Positions 20,870-32,440 of a DNA stretch of 64,000 bases are shown one piece after another; within the stretch, counting starts at the first letter, position 1, and each line of letters begins with the position of its first letter. The notes under the pieces were generated by a model, which searched no databases, was not told where the DNA came from, and saw nothing but the letters and a program-made list of their open reading frames with translations. The stretch covers positions 10,811,018 through 10,875,017 of the forward strand of contig JAJEKV010000041.1 of assembly GCA_021234155.1 (NCBI GenBank). The letters run 5' to 3'. This DNA comes from Isoetes taiwanensis (Eukaryota; Streptophyta; Lycopodiopsida; Isoetales; Isoetaceae). Position numbers and translations under genes: made by a program.

Positions 20870-21400
20870 CTCGGGACTCCGTATATATTATCCGGGATGT
20901 GGTTAATCCGGACAAAACAGAGTGGTTAATCCGGACATCCGGTATCAGCCAGGGTGGTTAATCCGGACATCCGATATCAGCCAGGGTGGTTAATCCGGAC
21001 ATCCGATATCAGCCAAATGGTTAATCCGGACAAAAAGTGGTTAATCCGGACAAAAAATCAAGCGTAGAACTGTGAGGCGGGGGCAGAAATTTTGATCAGA
21101 TCACTCTTGCTGCTCCGTGGGCGGTTTGATCCGCTTTAAAAAGCATGCCAATCGCTTTGTATGCCCCTTTTATGTTAGATTGATGAAGAGAGGAAGAGAT
21201 TTAAGGCGAAATAGAGTAGAATCGATCAAAAAAGGGCAAAAACAGTTGGTTTTTGGGCTTCAAACTGCGCAGTTCTTAATGGCTGATAACGGTGTCCGGA
21301 TTAACCACAATGGCCGATAACGGGTGTCTGGGTTAACCACATTCCAGATGATATATACGGTCTTCCCAGAAACTCTACTTCCAAGGGTTTTGTTAGCGAC
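20870..21400. mobile_element. inverted-repeat element with internal GGTTAATCCGGAC array
   Basis: The left arm carries ACTCCGTATATATTATCC(GG) and GGATGTGGTTAATCCGGAC. The right arm (21290-21400) reads the same backwards (GTCTGGGTTAACCACATTCC, GATGATATATACGG). Six copies of GGTTAATCCGGAC stand at 20901, 20924, 20956, 20988, 21019 and 21039, several followed by ATCCGATATCAGCC. Two inverted copies lie at 21294 and 21326. It is probably a foldback/MITE-type element; superfamily and target duplication not determined. Confidence 0.6.
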
Positions 21401-23069
21401 ATTAAAAGGATGAGTATGATGAGATTGGAAGGGGCTGCCAACACGATTTGGATCACTCCCTTTTGCCTTATTCGCCCTATATTTGTGTTTCCTAAACTTC
21501 CAGTCATAGCCAAAATTGAAATCAGAAGTGGGTTTTGCTTGTGCAGATCTGTTGTAACAAAGGAAATGTAGAATCAAGGCTCACCATTTTTCGCTTTGCT
21601 CCTTCTGATGTTAGAGTTGAAAGCAAAGATCCAAGCACTAAGTGATACTTGTTAATCCCATCTCCAGAGGGCATATACAACATGAACAACTACATCGCAG
21701 GTAGAAGAAGAAGAAGCCGATATCAGATAATGGGTATGGCAGAGGAAGAACTTCATGAATTTTTGGAATTTTCGCCGCCGTTGATTTAAAAGTTAGCAGA
21801 TCTAATGGCTGTGGTTGAATTTTGCTGACGTGGCTATTCACGTGGATAGCTTAGAATTTCAGCAAAAGTTGCACCTTCGGTTAGGCAAGCCTGCTAAAAA
21901 ATCTCAGGCGGCTCTTGTGCATTCAAGTAATGTGCATATTTCATATAACGAAGGTTGCCTATACGCACCTTTACCTTCAATTTCAAATCCAGGTAATCCG
22001 ATGCAGGCTTCAATCCCATGCAAAGTTTAGTTTGCATGAAAGGGGACCGTAAGTGTGAAGTAAACCAAACATATCGTCTTGCAAAGGTCATAAATTATCG
22101 TCTATCTGCAAACAGACTGAGTAGGTCTTCAAGCAAACTTTTTCAGGATAATGGAGCCTCTTGTTCGAGCATAAAACCACTCACGCGTTTTATTTGGACT
22201 TAAATAACTTAAACTACTCTCGGCACGAAAGCCACTTGTTCCAGCAGAAAGGCACATTTTGTCTGGACTTAATCAACTCAAGCTACTTTGCATGAATGAT
22301 TTCAAAACACCTTATCACAGTTTATAGGAAGAATTTAGTGGGTGTATTAAATTGCCGCAACACTTTTCAAGATCCATTTTTTTGATCGTTACAACTTCAT
22401 TAAAAGGCAAACACACTGCCCTAGCGATAATCTGTAGAGATAACAGAATATTGTTTCTTCTTCTTTTCATCCCCCATAATGATCAATGTTTTTGCCAAAT
22501 ACTTTTACAGAAAAACGCTGCGAACAGAAAATAAGATGGAAATCTATCTGCCAAGGCAAGCTGCTCCAACATTTATAAAGTAGATCCATCTACAAAAATT
22601 TGAAGCTTGAAGAAAACCCAACAAAGAGGAGTAGAATGGCAGGTCTTTTGGTTCCCATGTTTTTGCATCGCTCAATGCAAGGCCTATTTCCATTCCAGCC
22701 CTACAAAATCCCAGCCCTCCATTCCTACTTCCGCCATAATCCCCGCCCTTTCCTTTGAATATTCCGAGCATATGCCCAACCCCCACATCCCTTCCCAAGG
22801 GATCGCCTTTCGGGCAAGAAAACAGATATCCTGTTATTTATACAAATATCATAGGCCTAACAACTTCGTATTTCAACACAAGCTAGCTATGGCGTCAGAT
22901 TCTTTTTAATTTTCACTAGATTTCTTCTAATCTTGCTTGATATGCTCAGCTGCTAAGCCTTCTAAGCTTTTCTGCAAAGTGATTCGCTTGAAAAAAAAAA
23001 GATCCTCCCAATTGATATATTGCGATAATCGGTCTGTGATTCCCGGTTACCTAGCTGCGTTATATTGGG
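21401..23069. other. intergenic region upstream of the PPR gene
   Basis: No gene recognised. A TATA-like TTATTTATACAAATA lies near 22829. A tiny ORF (MASDSF then stop) is at about 22889. A run of 10 A lies at 22992-23001. Any of these could belong to the PPR leader, but no promoter can be proven. Confidence 0.3.
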
Positions 23070-23147
23070 ATGTCTGTTTCCACTGGGGAACCTAGAAGAG
23101 TCTAGCTTCTCACCCTGGCAAGCGGTGTAAGCTCAAGGGAATTAGCG

Positions 23148-25421
23148 TTGCTTTGTAAACATGGGCAACTAAAGGAAGCAGTGAATAAACTGGAGCAAGC
23201 TGAGGCTCCAGCCGGTTTAGCTAGTTATGTCTGTATCTTACGAGCTTGTAGCAAACTTACCGATGCGGCAGAAGGTAAACGGATTCATGCACGCATTGCT
23301 GGGCTGGGAGTGGACCAAGAAACCAATATTGCAAATGGGCTTATTAAGATGTATACAAAATGTGGCTGCATAGATGAGGCTGAAAATGTCTTTTCTCAAA
23401 TGCAAGGTCGGAATGTCATCTCATGGACGAACATGATCTCTGCATATGTTCAGTCCAATAAGGCTGAGGAGGCACGGCATCTGTATAGACAAATGCTTGT
23501 GAAAGGTGTAGACCCAGACAAGGTTGCCTGTATTTCTATTCTAAGCGCATGCACCAATTCAGCAGCATTGTTAGAAGGTAAGCTGATCCATGCTCTCATT
23601 ATAAGTAAAGGTTATGAATGTGATCTTGTTGTTGGCAATGCCCTGATTGATATGTATGGCAAGTGTGGATATGTCAATGATGCCCATAGGATCCTTGCTA
23701 AAATGCCTCATCGGGATGTCATATCTTGGAATTCTATGATTGGAGCTTATGTCCTTCATGGTCCACATGAAATGGCAATGGAATTATTTGGTGGAATGCA
23801 TTCAGGAGGTGCACAGCCTGATAATGTCACCTTCGTGACCATTATTGGTGCATATGACTGCCAGGTAGTTTTAGCAGAAGGGAAGATGGTACATGCATAT
23901 TGTATTGCTTGTGGATTCAATATAAATCTCTTTGTGAAAACTTCTCTGATAAATATGTATGGCAAGTGTGGTAGTCTAGAGGATGCAAGAAAGGCATTCT
24001 ATGAAATGGATCAGACAAATGTAATTTCTTGTACTGCCATGATTGCAGCATATATCCGGAATGGAGATAGTAAGGGTGGCCTCATATTGTTTAGGCATAT
24101 GTATGCACAGGGCATGCAGTTGAACGAGGTTTCTTCCACTAACGCTCTAAACGCATGTCTCTGTCCCGCATTTCTTGCAGATGGTAAGCTTATCCATGCC
24201 CAGATCAGTGCTTGTAGACTTTCAGAGAATGTTACAGTCGCAAACGCCCTGGTTAGTATGTATGGGAAATGTGGAACTGTTAGTATTGCATTCTGGATAT
24301 TTAATAGTATGCCACTTCAGAATCTGGTGTCATGGAATACGATGATAACAGGCTGTGTCCAAAATGATTGGCACGTGAAGGCACTCCATCTTTTTCAGCA
24401 AATGCACCAAGAAGGTATTTTTTTAGACAGAATCTCTTTTACCTCTATTCTAACTGCTTGCTGTTCTGTTAAACTTTTTGGGGATGGTAAGTTTATCCAT
24501 GCCTGTATCATTGATTCACACCTTGCCCAAGATGCCATGGTCAATACCGCCCTTATCAACATGTATGGCAAGTGTTTGCATTTAGAAGATGCCATTCACG
24601 TGTTTGAGGAAATATCTGAAAAGGACATAGTGTCTTGGAATGCAATGATTGCTGTGTGTGTTCATAATGAGCATGGTATTCATGCTATTGAGTTCTTCAA
24701 TGAAATGCAATTACAAGGGTTGGCGCCAGATAGAATCACTTTCATTGGCGTTCTAGATGCATGTGCTAATGTAGCAGCACTGAATATTGGTAGGCAGGTT
24801 CATGCCACTCTTGATATTGCATATGATTCTGATGTGGCAATTGTTAATGCACTGCTTAACATGTATGGAAAATGTGGAAGCCTGTCAGATGCACACGAAA
24901 CATTCAGAAAAATGCAAGGACATGACCTGTTGACATGGAATACGATGATAACAGCCTATTCACAGCATGGTGAAGCTAATGAAGTGTTGCAGCTGTTGAT
25001 GAAAATGCATCACGAAGGAGTAAAGCCAAACAATGTAACTTTTATTAGTCTTCTGTCTGCATTTGGTCGTGCAGGATTAAATACAGAAGGGTTCTTTTGT
25101 CTTGTATGTTTAAGTGAACTGTATAGTATTGCTCCCATGTTGGAGCATTATGGTTGCATAACCGACCAATTTGGTCGTCTAGGAAAGCTGGATGAAGCAG
25201 AGGAGTGTATAATAGCTATGCCCTTCCAAGCCAATGCAATGACATGGATGACATTGCTTGGAGCTTGTAGGGTCCATGGAGATGAAGAACGAGGGCGGCG
25301 TGCTGCACAACATGCCTTCGAGTTGGATCAGCAGACTAGTGGAGCATATGTGATGTTGGCAAACATCTTTGCAGAGTCTGCCCGCCCGATAAGCCCCAAA
25401 CAGGATTGCGGAACAGTATGA
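23148..25421 (+). CDS. PLS-class pentatricopeptide repeat (PPR) protein, probably damaged at both ends
   Basis: A 757-codon frame without introns encodes about six P-L-S triplets, each with an (N/D/S)MY(G/T)KCG S-type core, V(I/V)SW(N/T)xMI and GKxIHAxI or similar. It ends in the post-repeat module WMTLLGACRVHGDEE, GAYVMLANIFAE. Such proteins bind single-stranded organelle RNA, one base per repeat, and act in C-to-U editing, splicing or stability in mitochondria or plastids. Codon 1 here is TTG. In frame upstream there is an ATG at 23070 (MSVSTGEPRRV) but a TAG at 23103-23105 separates it. At the 3' end the frame ends GTV while the E-motif-like sequence (LRNSMKA, then KRHIKEGWGWYGF) continues in other frames to about 25540. 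No DYW deaminase domain. Either a recent pseudogene or a gene using a different 5' exon. No transit peptide could be assigned. Confidence 0.85.
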   Translation: MLCKHGQLKEAVNKLEQAEAPAGLASYVCILRACSKLTDAAEGKRIHARIAGLGVDQETNIANGLIKMYTKCGCIDEAENVFSQMQGRNVISWTNMISAYVQSNKAEEARHLYRQMLVKGVDPDKVACISILSACTNSAALLEGKLIHALIISKGYECDLVVGNALIDMYGKCGYVNDAHRILAKMPHRDVISWNSMIGAYVLHGPHEMAMELFGGMHSGGAQPDNVTFVTIIGAYDCQVVLAEGKMVHAYCIACGFNINLFVKTSLINMYGKCGSLEDARKAFYEMDQTNVISCTAMIAAYIRNGDSKGGLILFRHMYAQGMQLNEVSSTNALNACLCPAFLADGKLIHAQISACRLSENVTVANALVSMYGKCGTVSIAFWIFNSMPLQNLVSWNTMITGCVQNDWHVKALHLFQQMHQEGIFLDRISFTSILTACCSVKLFGDGKFIHACIIDSHLAQDAMVNTALINMYGKCLHLEDAIHVFEEISEKDIVSWNAMIAVCVHNEHGIHAIEFFNEMQLQGLAPDRITFIGVLDACANVAALNIGRQVHATLDIAYDSDVAIVNALLNMYGKCGSLSDAHETFRKMQGHDLLTWNTMITAYSQHGEANEVLQLLMKMHHEGVKPNNVTFISLLSAFGRAGLNTEGFFCLVCLSELYSIAPMLEHYGCITDQFGRLGKLDEAEECIIAMPFQANAMTWMTLLGACRVHGDEERGRRAAQHAFELDQQTSGAYVMLANIFAESARPISPKQDCGTV

Positions 25422-25545
25422 AGGCATAGTTACTAGCCTGGAAAAACGGCATATTAAAGAAGGATGGGGTTGGTATGGCTTTAAGTTCTGTGGCATGAAT
25501 ATGTTCACCTGTCTGATGCATGTAAAGCAATCATATATCTAACCT
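25422..25545 (+). pseudogene. out-of-frame E-motif remainder of the PPR gene
   Basis: Just after the stop, frame +1 gives LRNSMKA and then KRHIKEGWGWYGFKFCGMNM. It resembles the PPR E/E+ tail (RxxMKxRxIKKEPGxSWxEx...F). A small indel near 25380 plus a stop would explain the loss. Confidence 0.5.
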
Positions 25546-25857
25546 AAAACGTGTTCCATGTAAATGGTCATCATCTAAGACCTTGTGGAAGCAAAGTCAT
25601 CTCTCTCTCCACCAAGCAATAGGGTAATATGCCAAGCATCATAAAGTATTGAACACATTGGACTAAAGAAAAGGTGTCTCCGGCTGGTAAATACTTATTT
25701 GCGTGCATGTTTTTAAAGTAAATAATTTCTTATCCTAAGTAAAACTAACTAGGAATACATAGGAACGAGAGTAGCAGACTTATGATAACCATTCAACTTT
25801 GAAATGTCTTTTGTTTCGAATGTCTCTTTTACTCCATTTTACTTCTTTGCTTGCAGA

Positions 25858-26134
25858 TGGTGATGAATATCATTGAGAACAAGCAAGAAAAAACTGTGAT
25901 CTTGATATGTAAGTCTTCTTCTGTACCTCTGCTTTGATCTGGATCTTTTATTTTAGAAGCTTTAGATCATACTGCCATGATTTGCTTCGAAGGCATGAAG
26001 ACGAGCTAGAGGACACAATAACCAGCAGCAGATACCTTGTTTTAAAAACAGGTTTTATTACATCCTCATCATTGGACGAGATACAGATGCTTAAGCAGTC
26101 CTTGATGAATGCAGTTAGCCCTGAATCAACATAA
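25858..26134 (+). other. possible spliced 3' exons (untranslated or unknown)
   Basis: A segment at 25858-25910 is flanked by CTTGCAG and GTAAGT, and the next by TATTTTAG (about 25955). The joined sequence meets a stop at the junction, so it is more likely 3'-untranslated exons of the PPR transcript than coding. An open stretch (DLLRRHEDELEDTI) has no known match. Confidence 0.2.
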
Positions 26135-27423
26135 CCCATTCAAGTACCCTGCATAACTGCACTCTTTGATCCTTCCTGCCTTATTTTGTTGAGAATTACA
26201 AGGCTTGTATAAATGCATCTCCCATTTTTTCAAACATCGAGATCCGTTATTAAAATGAATGGCAGATGTTAGCCAGGCTGTACTGACGTGCAGAACATCC
26301 TGTTTGGTGCCTTTGCTTTAGGACACTTCCTTTTTTGCTTGGATCTGTCGATGTGCTCATTATAGGAAATTAGAACCTGATGAAGCTGCTCCTCTTTGCT
26401 GTTTCAGACCACCCCTTGACTCTTGGACTTCATTCTTATAAATGTAAACATGTCCGACCATCACCTTATTGCAACCATTTCTTTGTTTTGATATGGTTAG
26501 AAATAGCCATTTTATTCTTAAAAGATCTTTAGTATAATTGTTTCTGCGTTTAAATTTATTAAGTGTCATCTTCTATATATGACTGACTAAGAGGTATCTA
26601 TTGCTTCTCAGTTTGTGCAAGGTTTTCTGAAATGCCTTGATGTGGTCTTAAAGTCCTTAGGTAGTGAGTGGTATTTGCTTTATAAATAGCAGATGGCATT
26701 TTCCTGGCAACATGCAAGCAGCTATGTTTCCAGTCAGCAAGCCATCAAGATTTAGCTGGCTATTCAAAGACATCGGCATGGATTTGATCTTGCATGTTGA
26801 TTTATGAGGGCCCCAAATTCTGCTTGCATATAAAATATTTTATTGATAACTTTTGCTAAATAAAAAAGGGCTAAAGTCACAGCAGAGGTCTATAATAGAA
26901 GCTGAAATTCAATTACACATATTCCGCAGCCAAAGGTCAGATTTGAGCGATTTTTACTTTTCTAGAACTGTTTTGGAATCTAGTTTCCGAATTGTGCAGA
27001 ACTTTCTCTAACTCGTCTGAATGAGAGAGATATGACCGAAAGAGTGACATGGAGTCAAAGAAGACTGCTTTACCTTCGCTCTTAAATATGATTTTAAGAA
27101 AGTCGTTATTTTTTCCTAGAGCTTCTGCTGATCTTGTTCAATAATTTATTACTATCCCTGAGCCCAACTCTTGGTGTTTTATGTTGAGGATTGCTAGCTC
27201 GAGGGAGGAGCTACCAGTGGAAGCTGATTGCCAGGCCTTGCCATAATTTTGCCAGTTTTTAGCACTGAATGACCCGGTTGGGTGGTGAACTACCATAGAT
27301 TGGTTATTGTACCCGGACCTAGCTCTGGTGTTAGTGAACTAGAGCTTGGCTAATTTGAGTTATTCATGTAACTCGTATTTTGTGTTTATTTGACCCTTCA
27401 AATCGAGATCTTTTTGTCATTGC
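26135..27423. other. intergenic, no gene seen
   Basis: Mixed AT-rich DNA with stops in all frames. I found no LTR, TIR or repeat I could define. Confidence 0.3.
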
Positions 27424-27579
27424 TAATAGTTTGATTGTGGATTATACAGTAATTCTGAATGCATTACAGATTGTGAGACCATGAATTGTCTGAAGAAGTC
27501 TTGAATAAGGGTTTGGAGATATAAAAGATATTGTTCATTGATGTGATCCATAACATGGTACGAACAACTAAAGCTTTTT

Positions 27580-28055
27580 CCTATAGGGAGACAACCTCCT
27601 GCTTCACTTTTTGAACATGATCCTTTAATGACCAGCATGCACTTTCAAAAGTCAAATCTTCTTTGTTGAGAAGAACGGTGACTATAGTGTCAAAATCATG
27701 AGGCATCATGCCTAACAACATAACAGGTAATTGTTCTTTCTGCACCAATGCCCTGACTGCTGACAATTGTTCCACCAACTCTTTGAATTTATCGATATAG
27801 TCATCAATAGAATATGTAATCATGTACTTTAAATTGCTTAAATTATTACATACATGCAACACTTCTTGTTTTGTCCGCTTCAAATAATTAATCTTGTCCA
27901 AATACTCCTATACTTCATTGGCATGCGCATATATTTGGGCATCAACAAGAATGGAATATTTAAGGGCATAAAGTATCATGCCTCGAGTAAGCTGATCTTT
28001 ATCATCCCAATCTTCTATTTCTTTACGCCATACCTCATATAGAGGCCCTTGTGTC
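27580..28055 (-). pseudogene. Ty1/copia gag fragment (UBN2 type)
   Basis: Minus-strand frame: EVWRKEIEDWDDKDQLTRGM, ILYALKYSILVDAQIYAHAN, a stop, then YLDKINYLKRTKQEVLHVC, DYIDKFKELVEQL, LLGMMPHDFDTIVTVLLN and ESACWSLKDHVQKVKQE. This is the alpha-helical copia gag (DUF4219/UBN2) up to just before where a zinc knuckle would follow. One in-frame stop (about 27930) and truncation at both sides make it a relic. It may belong with the LTR-like sequence at 28434-28790. Confidence 0.75.
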
Positions 28056-28124
28056 AAAAGAACCCTAGGCAACCCTAATCAAGGAACCCTAACTGTAAGT
28101 AGATATGTATGATTAGGTTAGATG

Positions 28125-28425
28125 TTATTCTGATGATTATCATGATATGATGCTATGTGATGTTGGTTGATCATGTTTGCTCCTCTTGTATTGGGAAGGG
28201 GGTAGAGACCTAATAGCCATTACGTAGTGATGCTCCTAGTTTAGACCCTTTAGTTCCTATTATTATGCGGCATGTGCATAGGAACCCACTGGGCTACGGG
28301 GGCTATGATTTGACTCAGCACTACATAACGGGGCTAGAAGAGATACGGAGCCCTGCTGAGCGTGGCTACCCCATAGCGGGCTAGGAAGCGTCACAGATGT
28401 CACCAAGTCAAGCTACTCTGCAAAA
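28125..28425 (+). repeat. gypsy LTR fragment, same family as elements A and B
   Basis: TGTATTGGGAAGGGGGTAGA at 28190 and the following ATGCTCCTAGTTTAGACC, TGTGCATAGGA, CCCACTGGGCTACGGGGGCT track the LTR at 60760 onward in plus orientation. Similarity fades after about 28425, before the LTR end, so this is a solo or truncated LTR inserted between the copia gag fragment and the next repeat. Confidence 0.65.
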
Positions 28426-28433
28426 CTGTATAA

Positions 28434-28790
28434 GAACAAGCTCTTTATAGCCACCAACCACTAGTGTTACAGACACTCCTTTTAATAATAAGAAGCTAGA
28501 GAAAATACTACAAAGTAAGACTAAACTCATCATCAGACATAGAAAGAAGCAGATCTAGTTGTGCAGTCAGCTTAGACTCTTATGCACCTTTTTGGACATA
28601 AGTCTCAGACCGTAAGGAATCTAGGACAAACAAGCCCAATCTGGAATTTAGACTTCGAGGGCTTTCCAACAAGGTATGGATTGTTGATTTCTGAGTTGTG
28701 ATCTTGGAGACATCATTTCTCAAAGGCGTCCTTCTATTTATAGGTAACACCATCTTTTTTGCCTTTTCGCTTTTAAACGAAGGTCAAGGT
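28434..28790 (-). repeat. LTR-like repeat with TATA box, copy 1
   Basis: On the minus strand TATAAATAGAAGGACGCC (28735-28750) looks like an LTR promoter. The downstream part is repeated at 41300-41440, including CTCCTTTTAAT(A/G)ATAAGA, CTACAAAGTAAGA(C)(T/C) and GAAGCAGATCTAGTTGTG. It is probably the 5' LTR of the copia whose gag lies at 27580-28055, with the gypsy LTR inserted between. Confidence 0.5.
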
Positions 28791-29479
28791 TTATTTTTAG
28801 CTTTCTCTTTGATAATACCAAGGCTTAGACATACTGGATGGCTTACTTGATCATCCTACCATATGTAAAGCAGTATCGCATTTCTGTTCGCACCTAATTT
28901 CTTTCTTCAAAATTATCAAAATATGACACGTTGCATCTATTGCATTTATGGCAGACACATGCATTTATTGCGGCCATATACACTGCATTTATTGCGTCCA
29001 TTATACGTGTGGTTGCCCTGCATACAAAACTCCGGCGTCTTTCTTCCTCCATCATTCTGCGTCTACTCTGCCGAGCTATGGTGGAGCTAGCAGAAAAATG
29101 CCCGGCCGAGGAAGCGGGCGTCCTGGGACCCTTTCCTTCTCACCGAGTTTGTTTCCTTTCTTCTTGGGATCGTCCTCCGGCCTTGGTCTGGTTGTTTCTT
29201 CACGGGTCTCAATTATTTTTACGCAAAAAGTATGGCCGGTAGCATGCGTGGCGGAAGTTGGTTATTCTACGCTTATGCGGTGCTAGAGTGCACGCGGGCA
29301 AAGTTTTGTCTTGAAACACTCAGGCTTAAGTCTCTTTGAGTAGAATCTTAAATACCGGTCCAGATATGCTAAATCTTTTGTGAAGCCAAAACATGGAAGC
29401 GAAGAAATTGGAGTGTATAAATCTCAAGGAAGATCTTGGTTGAAGAAGAAAAAGAATGATGAAGAAGGCTGAAGTGTCA
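28791..29479. other. no gene recognised
   Basis: Contains three TGCATTTATTGCG-like repeats between 28930 and 29000. Short ORFs have no family features. The GC content rises toward the LINE at 29.5 kb. Confidence 0.3.
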
Positions 29480-31560
29480 TTTGGTGGGTGAGCTCTTCCT
29501 TGTGCAAATGGGTAGGTGCATCCTAGGAAGGTCTCCCAGACAATGGACCACAGCGGGGGTTGTTCCCCATTCACAAGGCGAGGCGACCCACCTTTGTCGA
29601 CCCATTTCTGGGACGATCATGGTCGGCTTTCGATATTTGCCAAAGCGTTGGCATTCATTCTCGGCGGCGATTGACCGGCTTTGGCGAGAGGCGGCGGATG
29701 TCGCGGACCCTCACCTGAGGCGGGCTTTAGACCCGCCACTCAGCGATTGACCATATCTTTGCTTTTGCGGGCCTTGATTGAAAGGCAGTAGGAATCATCT
29801 AAGCCGGGACTTGTATTGCTTGCTTTGTGGACTTTCCGAAGGCTTTTGTCTGATTTCCGGGGAAAAGGCGTGGGCTAAGCTTGCATCAGCTGGGGGCTCC
29901 GGCTGTCGCGGAGAATGCCATATCTGAGTTGTATGAGAGTTGTTTTGGCGGGGATCGGCCGGCGGGCCAAGCATTCACCGGTAGTATCGAGTCCGGCGGG
30001 GGTTGCCCCCTCGCCAACACTTTTGGCCTCTACATTGTCGGTTAGAGCCACGGCTTCTGCGAGCATGGGGGATGGCATCACGGCTTTGCACCCGGGTCAT
30101 CCGCCGGCTCATCTATCTCGGGGCGATGTTGGCTGTTGGCCCACCCCCGAAGCTATCGCGGTCTCACACGGATGCCCTAGACACGTGCAATGGGGGCTCT
30201 GAACATGCTTGGCGTGAATCTGGCCAAGACCGGGGTGGTTACGATATCCTCTTCCGTCACCCCATGCCTCCTGCACTCACATATCGGGGACAGCCGTGGG
30301 CGTCATACCCACCTACAGAGTATCTAGGGGTGGAGTTCCTTCCTCGCTCTGGCGGGAGGCGTCTATCCGCTTCTGGGTGGCAGGCTGGAAAGCGCTTTAT
30401 GCCATCACGGAACAACGGTTGATCACGGGGGCGGCTCTATGATTGGGGCCATCGGTCACATCTGATTCCGGGCAGAAGTGCGAACTTTGTCCTTAAATCT
30501 GGTCGAGGAAGGTTTGGGACCCGGTCGTCTCTTTGGCGACATGGAATGACTTGGGCGGTCGCGAAGGCATTTTAGCCGCGGGCGCGGGGTGTGAAACCGG
30601 TTCCCTATCCGGTCTGCTGCGGGGAAAGCTGGATTCTTGCGGCTTCGGCGTGACAGCCCTTGATAGACACATGCGTCTATTTTTGAGGAAGTGGTTACTA
30701 TGGGTGATGCTTTCGGCTCCCTTTGGCACCTTACCTTCTTGTGGCAATGAGTCGCGGCCCGGCAGAACTGTTGGAGGGTAAGAGATCAATGGTTTCGCCA
30801 GATGGAGCGTCACGGGAGCACAAATGCGTCGCGAGGGGGACCTACGGCCGACGTCGTGGCAACCTGCGGGGAGTACCTAGGCGCTTGTTTCCTTGGCAAG
30901 CTCACGGGACCCCGGCTCTCTAAGCGAGGTCAAAAGCGGCCCATTACAAGGAGCACATCAACCGTGTTAGCCCGGGCCCGACTCTACCTGCGTTCCCGGC
31001 TGCCCACAGCCTTGAACTCATTGCCTCCATTACGCGCAGTGCCCACCATCTTATCATCGAGGCGGGCGGTGGATTAGGGGAGCCCCGGGGACAGGGCTCA
31101 TCCCGTGTTGTCAAGCGGGTGCCATTGAGGATGAGTCTCACACTTTTGAGTTGCCCGGTTGGTCGGATCAAGGGCGGATCGGCTCCTTAATGGGTGTGCC
31201 TTGTCCTTACATTTTGCTGATGAACACCGCCGTCGGTCGTGCCACTGGGGTCGTTACATTCGGGAGGTCTTGGACACTGCGAGGTCACCTTTTCCCCGCT
31301 TTGGCTGCTTTCGTGATTAGGCCTTTGTGGGTCTTGATTTTTGGCGTATATATTTGGGTGTTTCGCATTTTGTATGTTAGTTTTTGTCGGCCAGGTGATT
31401 CTTTTGCCCGCAGTTTTCCCTCGAAAACCCTTGAGTGCGGGGTTTTAATCCGGGCGATGTCCGCTTTCTTTGCGTTTTTGTATTAGGTCCCATAGGCCAG
31501 ATTGGTCTCCGAGTGGACGATAAAAGTACCTTCCTTCCTTCCTTCCTAGCAAAAATGCAT
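29480..31560 (+). pseudogene. decayed non-LTR retrotransposon (LINE B), RT region
   Basis: GC-rich plus-strand sequence in which RT blocks can be followed only by switching frames. They are WAKLAS near 29870, then ISELYESCF, SGGGCPLANTFGLYIV (the GVKQGCPLSPTLFGLYI block, 29990-30030), LIYLGAMLAVGPPP at the FADD position (about 30105), and EYLGVEFLPRSGG (thumb YLGV.F, about 30320). These correspond block for block to the LINE at 32.3-36.5 kb. A (CTTC)n run at 31531-31548 may be its 3' tail. It is heavily mutated, so its boundaries are approximate. Confidence 0.6.
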
Positions 31561-31708
31561 TTCCCCTTTCTCGGCCACATTTTGTTGTTGATTACGAGAA
31601 GAGCGGCATGAAAATTGCGGTTTAAAAGCGGCGTTGCTTAGATCTGAAAATGGGTTAGATGCCGTCAAACCCGGAAGTCGAGTCTGAAACATCCATCCTA
31701 CTTGGAGT

Positions 31709-31903
31709 TGCATTGCGCTTATTTGGTTTAGAGCTTTGCCCTTTTCTTTGCCGGAAATTAGGATTGCACTCCAACACAAGGGTCTTCACGTAGAACCAAT
31801 ATGGGTTTCTTACGAAGCACTCAAGGCAAAAAAAAGCTTGAATACTTGGCTTGATCACATCCCGGAAGGAAGGTTTCGGTTTTGCGGCATGAAAATGATA
31901 TAA
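31709..31903 (+). other. coding-like fragment, unknown family
   Basis: A plus-strand frame LPFSLPEIRIALQHKGLHVE, PIWVSYEALKAKKSLNTW, LDHIPEGRFRF is open to a TAA at about 31903. Composition is protein-like and the stretch lies right after the presumed LINE B tail. I do not recognise it. Confidence 0.2.
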
Positions 31904-32326
31904 TATGCTCATCGTGGATGATATCTTGAATTATATTGATACAACATTTCGAGGCATCATTGGATCTTTGAGCATCTGAGGGCGAGAATGTTGTCTTTGG
32001 AGCTAGAAGCTGCATTTGCCCGGGCTTGACAAAGGGAATTGGGATTGCGACAGCGGAGGGCCCTTCTTTTTTGGCCTTTGTTTTGACTTTGTGGACTGTC
32101 GTCTGGTTTCTTGAACTGGTAAGACCTCTGGCTTATTTTAGGGGCATTACAATCGGCAAAGGGAATCCTCATTTGCTCGCTTATTACAAACGCATGCCTT
32201 GCTTTCCAAGATGGTCCGGTGAGGATGGATGTAGATTTGCTCGACATGTCGGTTTCTAGAGCTCTCATGGATCGGCCCCCTCCGGCACTTGTTAACCTCA
32301 CAATTTTGCAGCATCACAGCATATAT

Positions 32327-32327
<1 letters not shown>

Positions 32328-32373
<46 letters not shown>
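32328..32373. repeat. (TAA)n microsatellite, LINE A 3' tail
   Basis: About 15 tandem TAA units abut the 3' end of the LINE (TTA repeats on its coding strand). I-factor-like LINEs end in such tails. Confidence 0.9.
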
Positions 32374-32440
32374 TTATTGATCAAGCCATTTAGGCCCCCA
32401 GGCCTCTATGGCAAAGAATACAAATCAAATACTTTGGCAC

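Noticed and set aside
20901-21052. Regularly spaced short repeats resembling a CRISPR array
   Set aside because: The repeats are 13-bp motifs with near-identical spacers in a plant-like context without cas genes; better read as part of an inverted-repeat element.
29915-30422. Separate plus-strand protein genes in the GC-rich stretch
   Set aside because: These frames each hold pieces of LINE RT motifs; they are overlapping shadows of one decayed RT.
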